Shown in pieces: positions 1 to 8,192 of a stretch of DNA of 64,000 bases. The DNA is from an uncultured Latescibacterota bacterium. Its GTDB lineage: Bacteria; Latescibacterota; UBA2968. The position numbers and the translations under genes were made by a program. The notes under the pieces were generated by a model. The model was not told the DNA's origin and did no database searches. It saw only the letters and a program-made list of their open reading frames with translations. Position 1 is the stretch's first letter; each line of letters starts with the position of its first letter. The DNA is taken from positions 2,680,394 to 2,744,393 of the forward strand of contig OY282377.1 in NCBI GenBank assembly GCA_958295785.1, read 5' to 3'.

Positions 1-2
1 CC

Positions 3-395
3 CTGCCCGAGCAGCGCGTTCATAAGGACAACCGCCAAACCCGTGCGCGACAACGCGGCGGATTGCAACTGAGCACTTATGCCTGGAATTTCGCGCCCTA
101 TTTGTCCTATCTCAAGCGGCGGATCGACCATCATATTTTTCCGCCGCGCGCATTTGATTTGGGGATGATCGAGGGCGCGACCCGCGTGAAATTTAGAATC
201 TGGCGCGATGGTCGGCTCGAAGGCCCGGAACTCATTGACTACGAGGGCAGTGACATGTTGCGCGAAACGAGTTTGAAAGCCGTTGAACTCTCTGCGCCGT
301 ATAGAGCACTGCCCCCCGATTTTCCCGATGAGTACCTCGAAATTGTGGGTACTTTTGAATATATCATTCTCGGCAAAGGACGAAGGCGACAATAA
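3..395 (+). CDS. TonB-family energy transducer, C-terminal part (5' truncated by window edge)
   Basis: The reading frame is open from the first bases, so the true start lies outside the window; the TTG at 63 is not a convincing start. The visible ~130 residues read as a TonB C-terminal domain: a strand-helix-strand pattern with 'GATRVKFRIWRDG', a helix with 'LKAVELSAPYRALPPDFP', and a final strand 'VGTFEYIIL'. In the family this periplasmic domain contacts the TonB box of outer-membrane receptors and passes on energy from ExbB/ExbD. The stop is 1 nt before the exbB-like ATG and exbD follows in overlap, so the three form one transcription unit. The N-terminal membrane anchor cannot be seen. 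Confidence 0.75.
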   Translation: MPEQRVHKDNRQTRARQRGGLQLSTYAWNFAPYLSYLKRRIDHHIFPPRAFDLGMIEGATRVKFRIWRDGRLEGPELIDYEGSDMLRETSLKAVELSAPYRALPPDFPDEYLEIVGTFEYIILGKGRRRQ

Positions 396-396
396 C

Positions 397-1026
397 ATGG
401 GTTGGGCACTGTTTGAACAGGGTGGATTGATGATGTATCCGCTGACCTTATGCTCGGTGTTGGCGTTGGGCATTGCGATAGAACGCGGGTTCGCGCTGCG
501 TCGGCGCGCCATTATTCGTCCCGAAATCGTCAGTGTGATCGACGGTATTCAAGGGCCGAAAGACATTGGCCTGGCACTCGCTGTCTGCCATCAATACAAA
601 GGCCCTTTTTCCCATGTGATGCGCGCGGGGCTGGACAATCGCCATCTGCCCTTCGAGGAGATTCGGGAGGGCATTCTGGATCAGGGCCGCCAGGAGATGG
701 GCGCGTTGCAAAAGGGGTTGGTGGTGCTGGAAACCGTGGCCGGGGTTTCGCCGCTTTTGGGACTTTTGGGCACGGTGTTGGGCATGATCAAGGTTTTTCA
801 ACGGGTTTCAGAAGTGGGTGTGGGGCAGGCCAACCTCTTGGCGGGGGGGATTTCCGAAGCGATTTTGACCACGGCTGCGGGCCTGTTTATCGCGATACCC
901 TCGCTCGTATTTTACAATTTGTACAGCAGCCGCGCAGAAAGCCTGATTTTGGAAATTGAAAAATACGCCAACACCCTGTTGAAAAAGCTGCGGGGGTTTC
1001 AAGGCCCCGGCAAGGCGGAAACCTAA
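397..1026 (+). CDS. MotA/TolQ/ExbB proton channel family protein
   Basis: A 209-residue inner-membrane protein with three predicted membrane segments (about 10-30, 115-135, 155-175). The family signature is the glycine/leucine-rich second segment ('GVSPLLGLLGTVLGMI') followed by 'GGISEAILTTAAGLFIAIPS', as in ExbB/TolQ. It would form the proton-conducting channel with the ExbD-like protein next door and energise the upstream TonB-like protein. The ATG at 397 was chosen because the TonB-like stop ends at 395 and a purine-rich GGACGAAGG-like site precedes it. A longer frame from 283 would run deep into the upstream gene. The stop overlaps the next start as TAATG. ExbB versus TolQ cannot be separated from sequence alone, but the TonB neighbour favours ExbB. 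Confidence 0.85.
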   Translation: MGWALFEQGGLMMYPLTLCSVLALGIAIERGFALRRRAIIRPEIVSVIDGIQGPKDIGLALAVCHQYKGPFSHVMRAGLDNRHLPFEEIREGILDQGRQEMGALQKGLVVLETVAGVSPLLGLLGTVLGMIKVFQRVSEVGVGQANLLAGGISEAILTTAAGLFIAIPSLVFYNLYSSRAESLILEIEKYANTLLKKLRGFQGPGKAET

Positions 1027-1436
1027 TGCGACTGCAAACGCCCTCCAAACGCCGCCCTGCCGTGAATGTGACCTCGTTGATCGACGTGCTGTTTTTGCTG
1101 CTGACGTTTTTCCTCGTCACCACGCAATTCGTAGATCAATCCGCGCTCAAAGTCGAACTGCCCGCAATGGCACACTCGGAAAAAACGCAGCATATCAGGC
1201 GTTATATTCTCAACCTGTCGGCAGACGGTCAGATGACGCTGGACGGTCGGGTCGTCAACCGAGAAAAATTGCGGGACTTGCTCGCGCGACAAGCGGCTGA
1301 TGTCGATGCGAGTGGGGGCCTTGTTTTGCGGGCAGACCGCCACTTGCCCTACGGCGATGTGATGTCGATTCTCGACCTCATCAGGGGAACGGGCATCAGA
1401 CGGATTACCAATGCCACAGCAGAACCGGGTGAATAA
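1026..1436 (+). CDS. ExbD/TolR family biopolymer transport protein
   Basis: A 136-residue protein with one N-terminal transmembrane helix (about 15-35) carrying the family aspartate (Asp20, in 'TSLIDVLFLLLTFF'), then a periplasmic domain. The Asp is the protonatable residue of ExbD/TolR in the ExbB/TolQ channel. The C-terminal part has the usual 'GGLVLRADRHLPYGDVMSILDLIRGTGI' character, in which a small domain senses periodic proton flow. The start codon overlaps the ExbB stop, so the two are translationally coupled. No clear terminator is seen before the sigma-factor gene 78 nt downstream. Confidence 0.85.
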   Translation: MRLQTPSKRRPAVNVTSLIDVLFLLLTFFLVTTQFVDQSALKVELPAMAHSEKTQHIRRYILNLSADGQMTLDGRVVNREKLRDLLARQAADVDASGGLVLRADRHLPYGDVMSILDLIRGTGIRRITNATAEPGE

Positions 1437-1514
1437 CTCGCTGTCCATCAATTTTACGGTATAAGTGGCAAGTTATCAAAAATGTCCGAATCACCAATTT
1501 AAGAGACAGGAACA

Positions 1515-2123
1515 ATGCGCGATTCCAAATCGTCCAATTTTTCAAATATCGAAGATCTCCAAATCGTTGCCCGAGTTTTGGAAGGCAACACCGGGGCATT
1601 TTCCGCACTGGTGCAGCGACACCACGAGCGCGTGTACCGCGCGGTTTACAGTCTCATCGGCGATCTCGACGAAGCCGACGATTTGGCACAAGAAGCATTT
1701 ATCAAGGCATTTCGCGCCCTCAGACGGTTTCGGGGGCAATCGCTTTTTTCCACATGGCTGCACCGCATCGCCATCAACTGTTGCTTGGACTACCTCAAGT
1801 CCAAGCATCGGCGCAGCTTTGTTTCGCTGGATGAATATCGAGAAAATTGGGACGCGCCCCGCATCTGGATGGGGCGGTCCGAAAATGCAGATGTGGGCGT
1901 TGAACGGCGGGAATTGCAAGAAATTCTCGAGCGCGCGTTGGATAATTTGTCCGAAGAATATCGCGTGACCTTTGTTTTGAGAGAAATCGAAGGGTTGACC
2001 TACGAAGAAATTGCCGAATTGCTCAATTGTTCCATCGGAACGGTTAAATCTCGCCTGTTTCGCGGGCGCGCAAAACTCCGCGAAATTTTGCAGGTGCAAT
2101 ACGACAACTGGATCGAGGCGTGA
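1515..2123 (+). CDS. ECF (RpoE-like) RNA polymerase sigma factor
   Basis: A 202-residue sigma-70 family protein with only regions 2 and 4. Region 2 (about 25-95) contains 'GDLDEADDLAQEAFIKAFRALRRFRG', the core-binding/-10 recognition helix. Region 4 (about 140-190) contains 'LTYEEIAELLNCSIGTVKSRLFRGR', the -35-binding helix-turn-helix. The linker is short, as in ECF factors. The next gene encodes a membrane anti-sigma factor and overlaps it, and beyond that lie a Spy-like protein and an RND efflux system. By context it probably controls an envelope-stress regulon that includes its own operon. An AGGA-type ribosome-binding site lies just upstream of the ATG. No ECF promoter was identified with confidence. 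Confidence 0.9.
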   Translation: MRDSKSSNFSNIEDLQIVARVLEGNTGAFSALVQRHHERVYRAVYSLIGDLDEADDLAQEAFIKAFRALRRFRGQSLFSTWLHRIAINCCLDYLKSKHRRSFVSLDEYRENWDAPRIWMGRSENADVGVERRELQEILERALDNLSEEYRVTFVLREIEGLTYEEIAELLNCSIGTVKSRLFRGRAKLREILQVQYDNWIEA

Positions 2124-2605
2124 ATATGGACGCAGACACCCCCGTTGACATCAACCGCGAATTGTTGTCGGCCTATCTCGATGACGCGCTGACAGAAGCA
2201 GATCGAAATAAGGTGGAAATGCTGTTGCACACGTCTGCAAGTGCGAGGCGCGAACTGGGCGAGATGGTGCAGGTGCGCCAATTGTTCGCCGCATGGTCCT
2301 CGCCTGTGCCAGACCGCTTTTTTGTGCGGCGTGTGGAAAGGCGCGTCGCAGAGGAAGTGGCGCGAAGGACAAACAGGTGGCACCGCGGACTTCAAAAATT
2401 TGCCACCGCAGCCATGGTGCTGATTTCGATAGGCTCTTTGGCATTTTTGACCCAGCGGTTGAACAGGGATGTCGAACCCGTCACGCTGGATTCTTTTTTG
2501 CAGGGTTCGCTCGACAGCGAGGTGCGCGAAGTTGCGAGTTTGACCGAAGATGATTTTTCCAAAGATCGCGTGTTCGATCTCGTCGTTTCCAGCACTGCGC
2601 GTTAG
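2120..2605 (+). CDS. Transmembrane anti-sigma factor
   Basis: A 161-residue protein. The N-terminal cytoplasmic part has the anti-sigma helical pattern ('RELLSAYLDDALTEADRNKVE', 'SARRELGEM') but no HxxxCxxC zinc motif, so it would be of the zinc-free anti-sigma type. One transmembrane helix lies at about 92-111, followed by a ~50-residue periplasmic tail that is short for a sensor. The GTG at 2120 overlaps the sigma stop (GTGA); an in-frame ATG at 2126 is an alternative. The overlap with the ECF gene is the strongest evidence for function: it would hold the sigma factor at the membrane until a periplasmic signal. Assignment rests on domain layout plus context. Confidence 0.75.
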   Translation: MNMDADTPVDINRELLSAYLDDALTEADRNKVEMLLHTSASARRELGEMVQVRQLFAAWSSPVPDRFFVRRVERRVAEEVARRTNRWHRGLQKFATAAMVLISIGSLAFLTQRLNRDVEPVTLDSFLQGSLDSEVREVASLTEDDFSKDRVFDLVVSSTAR

Positions 2606-2652
2606 CCCCTAATCCGCGTTCGACACTCGGATTGGTTTGAGAAGGTTTTGTT

Positions 2653-3024
2653 ATGTTTATTTCGCGTTTCCGGTTGATATGCCTGCTCGTTTTGTGTTTT
2701 TTGCTCGGCGCAGTGACAGGGACTGTGTACGAGGGTCTCGCGTCCGGGCATGCCGGCAAGCGACGGGGCCGTATGTCTGAAATGGTGGCAAAGCTCGACC
2801 TGTCAGAGGATCAAAAAGCGCGGCTGGACGGGATTCTGGAGAACGGGCGCAAATGTATGGTCGATATCAATACGGCCTACCGCGCGGAGTTTGGCAAAGT
2901 GAGAAACGCGACCAAGGCGCAAATTCAGGAAATTTTGACGCCAGAGCAACGCGAAGAGTTTGACGCGATAATCGCCGAACAAGTCGCTCGGCGGCGTCAT
3001 TCGCACAGACGCCTGGCGCCGTAA
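2653..3024 (+). CDS. Spy/CpxP-like periplasmic LTXXQ protein
   Basis: A 123-residue protein with an N-terminal hydrophobic anchor or signal segment (about 8-25) and a helical periplasmic part holding two LTxxQ-type elements, 'LSEDQKARLDGIL' (~50) and 'LTPEQREEFDAII' (~95). These are characteristic of the Spy/CpxP/ZraP group of ATP-independent periplasmic chaperones and metal or envelope-stress sensors. It lies between the sigma/anti-sigma pair and the RND efflux genes, which suggests it is an output or feedback component of the same stress response. The very basic tail (RRRHSHRR) is unusual and could bind metal or acidic surfaces. It may stay membrane-anchored, since no clear AxA cleavage site is seen. 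Confidence 0.65.
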   Translation: MFISRFRLICLLVLCFLLGAVTGTVYEGLASGHAGKRRGRMSEMVAKLDLSEDQKARLDGILENGRKCMVDINTAYRAEFGKVRNATKAQIQEILTPEQREEFDAIIAEQVARRRHSHRRLAP

Positions 3025-3108
3025 AAGGCGTAAAACGCAAGACGGGAGAGGAGGGTGGCCCTCTCACTTCTTCCCTCTGCCTTCTTACTTTTTTCATAAA
3101 GGAAACAG

Positions 3109-4911
3109 ATGATGCGATCAATGTTAAATCGTCGGTGGTTTGTTCTGATTTTTCTCGCGCTTTTCGCCTGTGGGGAAGAGGAAGCACAACAGGCAGAGGG
3201 ACGCGGTGGACGCGGCGGACGTGGCGGGCGCGGGGGTGGTGCTGCTGCACCGGTTAAAGTCGAGGCTGTAAAACGAGGGGATATTTCTTCTTATATCTTA
3301 AAAAATACGACCCTTGAAGCCGAGAGATGGGTCGATGTGCGGTCGCGCACAACCGGGCAGGTTATCGCGATTCTCAAGGAAGAAGGCGATCCGGTACGCG
3401 CGGGTAGCGTGCTCGCCCGGCTCGATGCCGACAATGCCCGAATCAATGTTGCACAGCGAGAAGTTGCCCACCGAGAAGCTCTCCAGCGGCATGAACGGGA
3501 AGACGCTTTGTTTCAGCGCAATTTGGGCAGCAAAGAGGCTTATGAAAGTGCCAAAACGCAACTCGAGTCCGCCAAAGCGCAACTCGAACAGGCCAAACTC
3601 ACATTGAGTTATACGGCGATTACAGCGCCCATTGCAGGCATTATGACCCTGAGAAATATCGAGGTGGGCAATGTCGTTACCAACAATCAGGTCGTGGCTT
3701 CTGTCGCCAAATTCGATCCCCTGCTCGCACGCATTCAGGTAACGGAAAAGGACTTTGGCAAAATTACAGTGGGGCAGACCGCGCGCATCACTGTCGAAGC
3801 TGCACCCAAAAGAGAATTTACGGGCACAGTGAAGATGATCAGTCCAGTGGTCGATCCCGAAAGTGGCACGGTGAAAGTGACCGTTGAGATACCCCGAGAA
3901 GATGAAAACCTGTTGCGTCCTGGGATGTTTGCCTCGGTTTATATCATCACGGAAACGCGAAAAAATACGCTGGTGATTCCCAAAAAAGCCCTCGTGCTCG
4001 AAGGGGAAGGCAATCAGGTTTTTGTTTTTGAAACCGATCCCGAGACCGGGCGCGGGCAGGCGCAGCGCAAGCGCATTGAAATCGGGTTCACAGACAGCGA
4101 CCGCTTAGAAATTCTTTCGGGCCTTTCGCACAATGAACAGGTCATCACCGTCGGACAAGAAGGATTGAGGCCCGGTTCTTCGGTACGCATCGTGGGAGAA
4201 GCCGCGCCTCCCGCATTTGCCGGGGGTCAAAGAGGTCAAGGCGGCGCGGGTGGGGGCGATCCCACAGAGCGCGTCAAACGAATGATCGAGCGCATTCCCG
4301 AAGTCAAAGCCGAATACGACAAGCGCGTGAAAAGCGATCCCCAACTCGCAACAGACATGGACAAACTCCGCGCTTTTATGGCCGAGATGCGCGAAAAGGG
4401 GTTGATCTCCGCGCAAGGCGGACAGGGGCGCGGGTTTGCAGGCGGCGGTCAGATGGGTGAAGGTGGACGCCGTGGTGGTCGTCAAGGTGGCGATGGCGGG
4501 GTTGCAGGCGGCGATGGGCAAAGCAGGCAAGGACGCGGTATGGCAGGCGATGCCGCCGGCGGTGGACAAGTAAGCGAAGGCGGACGCCGAGGACAGCGCG
4601 GTGGCGATGGCGGGGTTGCAGGCGGCGGACAAAGAGGCCGAGGCGATGCCGCCGGAAGCGAGCAGATGGGCGATGGCGGGCGGCGCGGCGGTGCCGGTGG
4701 GGGTCAAAGAGGTCAAGGCGGCACAGGGGGTGGCGATCCCACAGAGCGCGTCAAACGGATGATCGAGCGCGTTCCCGAAGTCAAAGCCGAATACGACAAG
4801 CGCGTGAAAAGCGATCCCCAACTCGCAACAGACATGGACAAACTCCGCGCTTTTGTAGCCGAGATGCGCGAAAAGGGATTGGTACCCGCGCGGGGCAGAC
4901 GAGGTAATTAA
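3109..4911 (+). CDS. RND efflux periplasmic adaptor lipoprotein with duplicated Gly-rich C-terminal extension
   Basis: A 600-residue membrane-fusion protein. The signal peptide ends in a lipobox ('LALFAC', Cys21), so it should be lipid-anchored; a Gly-Arg tract follows at once. Residues ~50-360 hold the adaptor body: lipoyl half-motifs, a coiled-coil hairpin ('AYESAKTQLESAKAQLEQAKLTLSYT'-type region), 'TAPIAGIMTLRNIEVGNVV', and beta-barrel and membrane-proximal domains. The last ~230 residues are atypical: two ~60-residue copies of a helical module (starting 'GDPTERVKRMIER') separated by Gly/Arg/Gln-rich repeats. The DNA of these modules is directly repeated (4222-4413 and 4699-4890). The stop abuts the pump gene start. 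It should link the inner-membrane RND pump to an outer-membrane channel; no TolC-like gene is in the window. An AAGGAAAC site precedes the ATG. Confidence 0.9.
   Translation: MMRSMLNRRWFVLIFLALFACGEEEAQQAEGRGGRGGRGGRGGGAAAPVKVEAVKRGDISSYILKNTTLEAERWVDVRSRTTGQVIAILKEEGDPVRAGSVLARLDADNARINVAQREVAHREALQRHEREDALFQRNLGSKEAYESAKTQLESAKAQLEQAKLTLSYTAITAPIAGIMTLRNIEVGNVVTNNQVVASVAKFDPLLARIQVTEKDFGKITVGQTARITVEAAPKREFTGTVKMISPVVDPESGTVKVTVEIPREDENLLRPGMFASVYIITETRKNTLVIPKKALVLEGEGNQVFVFETDPETGRGQAQRKRIEIGFTDSDRLEILSGLSHNEQVITVGQEGLRPGSSVRIVGEAAPPAFAGGQRGQGGAGGGDPTERVKRMIERIPEVKAEYDKRVKSDPQLATDMDKLRAFMAEMREKGLISAQGGQGRGFAGGGQMGEGGRRGGRQGGDGGVAGGDGQSRQGRGMAGDAAGGGQVSEGGRRGQRGGDGGVAGGGQRGRGDAAGSEQMGDGGRRGGAGGGQRGQGGTGGGDPTERVKRMIERVPEVKAEYDKRVKSDPQLATDMDKLRAFVAEMREKGLVPARGRRGN
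4222..4413 (+). repeat. Direct repeat copy 1 within the RND adaptor gene
   Basis: This ~192-bp segment recurs at 4699-4890 with only scattered substitutions, an offset of 477 bp. It encodes GQRGQGG-type residues followed by the 'PTERVKRMIER...KGL' helical module. The copies flank a Gly/Arg-rich linker that is itself made of short repeats. Confidence 0.9.
4699..4890 (+). repeat. Direct repeat copy 2 within the RND adaptor gene
   Basis: Second copy of the 4222-4413 module; it ends a few codons before the stop of the adaptor gene. The near identity of the two copies points to a recent in-frame duplication or gene conversion. Confidence 0.9.
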
Positions 4912-7900
4912 GTGAAGCTGATCGAATTTTCAACCCGGCGACGGGTAACGGTAACGATGTTTGTTGCGGCGGCCGTATTGTTTGGCATGGTGGCGTTTCA
5001 ACGCTTGGCAATCAACCTGCTGCCCGATATCACGTATCCCACCTTGACGGTGCGAACGGAGTACGCCGGCACGGCGCCCTCAGAGATGGAACGCTTGATC
5101 ACCGAGCCGATTGAAGGGGCCGTGGGCGTGGTCAACGGGGTGATCCGCGTCACCTCGGCCTCGCGCCCTAGCGTGTCGGATGTGGTGGTGGAATTTGCGT
5201 GGGGTACGGATATGGATTTTGCTTCGCTCGACATTCGAGAGAAGCTCGATCAAGTGCGCCTGCCGCAGGACGTGCGAAAACCCGTGTTGCTGCGGTTCGA
5301 CCCCTCGCTCGATCCGATCATGCGCGTCGGCCTCTACGGCGAAGAGAGCTTGATTTCGCTGCGCCTTTTGTCGGAAGAGGAAATTAAGCCCGAGTTGGAA
5401 AGCCTCGAAGGCGTGGCGTCTGTACGCATCAACGGCGGGTTGGAGGAAGAAATTCAAGTTGAAATTGACCAGCCCAAATTGGCTGCCTTGCGGATTCCCT
5501 TGGCGCAGGTCGTCAATCGCTTGGCGCAGGAAAACGTGAACCTGACGGGCGGCGAGCTCAAAGACGGCGAAGCGGAATACTTGGTTCGCACCTTAAATGA
5601 ATTTAAGACCATTGAAGAAATTCAGGATATTGTGGTGGGCCAGCGGCAAGGCGCGATTGTCACTCTGGCCGATGTGGGGGAAGTGCGTCGGGGGCACCGC
5701 GAACGCACGGTGATTACGCGCATTGATCGGCAAGAGAGCGTCGAACTGGCCATATACAAAGAGGGCGATGCCAACACGGTCACGGTTGCGCGCGCTGTCA
5801 AAGAGGCGATAGAAAAATTCCGCCAAACATCTGGCGATTTGTTGGGCACTGCGCGTATGGAGGTGGTGTCCGACCAATCGACATTTATTCAGGACTCGGT
5901 TTCCGAGGTGCTCAACACCGCGATTTTGGGCGGGTTTTTGGCGATTATCGTTCTCTACCTGTTTTTGCAAAGTCCCAAAAGCACGGGCATCATCAGCGTC
6001 TCCATTCCCATTTCGGTCGTTGCGACATTTTTTTTGATGTACGTGTCGGATGTGAGTCTCAATATTATGTCCCTAGGCGGGCTTGCCTTGGGCATTGGCA
6101 TGCTGGTTGACAACTCCATTGTCGTGCTCGAAAGTGTCCAGCGTTATCAAGACAAGGGGCTGGGGCCGCGCGAGGCCACCAATCGCGGCGGGTCTGAAGT
6201 GGGGCAGGCCGTGGTGGCTTCTACCATGACGACGATATGCGTATTTGTACCCATCGTCTTTGTCGAGGGCATTGCCGGGCAACTCTTTCGGGATCAGGCG
6301 CTGACCGTGACCTATTCGCTCGTCGCGTCCCTCCTCGTCGCCCTCACGGTCATTCCCATGTTGGCTTCGCTGGAATTTTCGTGGATGGGCGAATTTGCCG
6401 CTGTGGAACAGCGCAAAAAGGAAAGCGGGCACAAGGGCGGGGTGGAAGCACCGGCTCGCGCAATGGGGGTGTTCGGCGCGGTGATGGGATGGATTGGGCG
6501 CGGTATTCTCTCCTGTCTGGCGCCTCTGTTCTGGATTTTTGACCGGGTAATTGGGCGGGCTTATGTGATCTATCCGCACATTATCCGATGGGCACTCGGG
6601 CACCGCCTCGTCGTGATCGGGGTGGCTATCGCCCTTTTGGGGGGCACGGCGACTCTCGGCAAGCGATTGGGCAGTGAATTGATCCCTGAAATGAGCCAAG
6701 GCACCTTTGCGATTTCAGTCGAAATGCCGCTGGGCACGCCCCTTGCCGCGACCGCGCAAGCCATTCAAGCCATTGAGCGGATCGTTCGCAGCCAACCCGA
6801 AGTCCGCTTGGTTTACAGCATTGTCGGCACGCAATCGGCGTCTGGGGGCAGCGGCGGAGAAGAGCGGGAAAATGTGGGCGAGGTCAATGTCGTACTGCAC
6901 GAGGGCATCATTCGAGACCGCGAAATTGCCGTGATGGATCGCCTCCGCCATCACATTATGGAAATTCCCGCAGTGGATACCAAATTTACCCGCCCGTCCC
7001 TGTTTTCGTCTCGCACACCCATCGAAGTCGAAGTCGCCGGTTACAATTTGCAATCGCTGCAGATGATCGCCGGGGAAATGATGGCGCGCATGCAAACCAT
7101 TCCCGGCTTGACAGATATCAAAACCACGAGCGAAGGCGGCACGCCCGAAGTGCAAATTCGCTTTGACCGCAAGCGCGTGGCGCAGATGGGCACCACGATT
7201 AACGCCATTGGCGAGATCATCCGCAATCAGGTTCAAGGAGAGGTCGCCACGCAATTTACCCGCGGGGATCGGCGGGTCGATATTCGCGTTCGCGCCGAGG
7301 AAGAACACCGCAGCACAGTGGATGACCTACAGCGGTTGATCATCAGCCCCAACAATGCCCCCACGCCCGTGCCGTTGAGCGTGGTTGCCGATTTGCAAGT
7401 GGAGATGGGGCCTGCGGAAATCCGCAGAATTGATCAAGAGCGCGTGGCATTGATTTCGGCCAATTACGTGGGCCGAAGTCTAAGCGCTGTGGTCGCGGAC
7501 CTAGAACGCGAAATTGATCGCATTGATATACCTGCGGACTTTAGCATTAAAGTGGGGGGGCAAAATGAAGAGCAACAGCGGTCGTTTAAAAGCATGCAAC
7601 TGGCGATTGGGTTGGCAATTTTTCTCGTGTATCTCGTTATGGCGTCGCAGTTTGAATCGCTCGTCCACCCGTTTGTGATCATGTTTGCCATTCCCTTCGC
7701 ACTGGTAGGTGTTTTCGCGCTGCTCCTCATCACAGGGCAGACCATCAGCGTGGTCGTGCTCATCGGTTTGATTATGTTGGCGGGCATTGTCGTCAACAAT
7801 GCCATCGTGCTCATCGACTATATCAATACGCTGCGCCGCGATGAGGGCATGCCCAAAATGGAGGCCATTGCAGAAGCGGGCAAAGTGCGCCTGCGCCCCA

Positions 7901-8187
7901 TTTTGATGACCACATCGACAACCGTGCTCGGGTTGTTGCCCATGGCGATGGGCATTTTCAATTTTCAGCCCCTCGTAAAAAGCATCAAAGGCGCGTTGGA
8001 TGGCGTGTTGTCCGGGCAGGCATTCGCCGCGGTGATGACGGTGGTGGACATGATATTCCCAGTGGGACAGGGCGCGGAGATTCGCGCGCCGATGGCCATT
8101 ACCGTTATTGGCGGCCTGGTCGTCTCGACACTGGTGACCCTCGTTCTGATCCCAACGCTGTATTCCCTAACGGACCGCAAGGAGTAG
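4912..8187 (+). CDS. RND efflux transporter permease (AcrB/HAE1-type)
   Basis: A 1,091-residue inner-membrane proton antiporter. It has the RND layout: TM1, a large periplasmic porter domain starting 'PDITYPTLTVRTEYAGTAPSEME', TM2-6, a second porter domain, and TM8-12. The TM4 aspartate of the proton relay is visible in 'LGIGMLVDNSIVV' (residue ~400), and the matching late motif 'GIVVNNAIVLIDYIN' is present. It is slightly longer than AcrB (~1,050), with an extra ~40 residues between the last two TM helices. The GTG start directly follows the adaptor stop. It pairs with the upstream lipoprotein adaptor. Substrates cannot be predicted; the cluster's sigma/anti-sigma genes suggest envelope-damaging compounds. 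Confidence 0.93.
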   Translation: MKLIEFSTRRRVTVTMFVAAAVLFGMVAFQRLAINLLPDITYPTLTVRTEYAGTAPSEMERLITEPIEGAVGVVNGVIRVTSASRPSVSDVVVEFAWGTDMDFASLDIREKLDQVRLPQDVRKPVLLRFDPSLDPIMRVGLYGEESLISLRLLSEEEIKPELESLEGVASVRINGGLEEEIQVEIDQPKLAALRIPLAQVVNRLAQENVNLTGGELKDGEAEYLVRTLNEFKTIEEIQDIVVGQRQGAIVTLADVGEVRRGHRERTVITRIDRQESVELAIYKEGDANTVTVARAVKEAIEKFRQTSGDLLGTARMEVVSDQSTFIQDSVSEVLNTAILGGFLAIIVLYLFLQSPKSTGIISVSIPISVVATFFLMYVSDVSLNIMSLGGLALGIGMLVDNSIVVLESVQRYQDKGLGPREATNRGGSEVGQAVVASTMTTICVFVPIVFVEGIAGQLFRDQALTVTYSLVASLLVALTVIPMLASLEFSWMGEFAAVEQRKKESGHKGGVEAPARAMGVFGAVMGWIGRGILSCLAPLFWIFDRVIGRAYVIYPHIIRWALGHRLVVIGVAIALLGGTATLGKRLGSELIPEMSQGTFAISVEMPLGTPLAATAQAIQAIERIVRSQPEVRLVYSIVGTQSASGGSGGEERENVGEVNVVLHEGIIRDREIAVMDRLRHHIMEIPAVDTKFTRPSLFSSRTPIEVEVAGYNLQSLQMIAGEMMARMQTIPGLTDIKTTSEGGTPEVQIRFDRKRVAQMGTTINAIGEIIRNQVQGEVATQFTRGDRRVDIRVRAEEEHRSTVDDLQRLIISPNNAPTPVPLSVVADLQVEMGPAEIRRIDQERVALISANYVGRSLSAVVADLEREIDRIDIPADFSIKVGGQNEEQQRSFKSMQLAIGLAIFLVYLVMASQFESLVHPFVIMFAIPFALVGVFALLLITGQTISVVVLIGLIMLAGIVVNNAIVLIDYINTLRRDEGMPKMEAIAEAGKVRLRPILMTTSTTVLGLLPMAMGIFNFQPLVKSIKGALDGVLSGQAFAAVMTVVDMIFPVGQGAEIRAPMAITVIGGLVVSTLVTLVLIPTLYSLTDRKE

Positions 8188-8192
8188 CTACG

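Noticed and set aside
4105-4821. A 238-residue open frame opposite the Gly-rich adaptor tail
   Set aside because: Produced by the repetitive GC-rich codons of the real gene; no ribosome-binding site or family.
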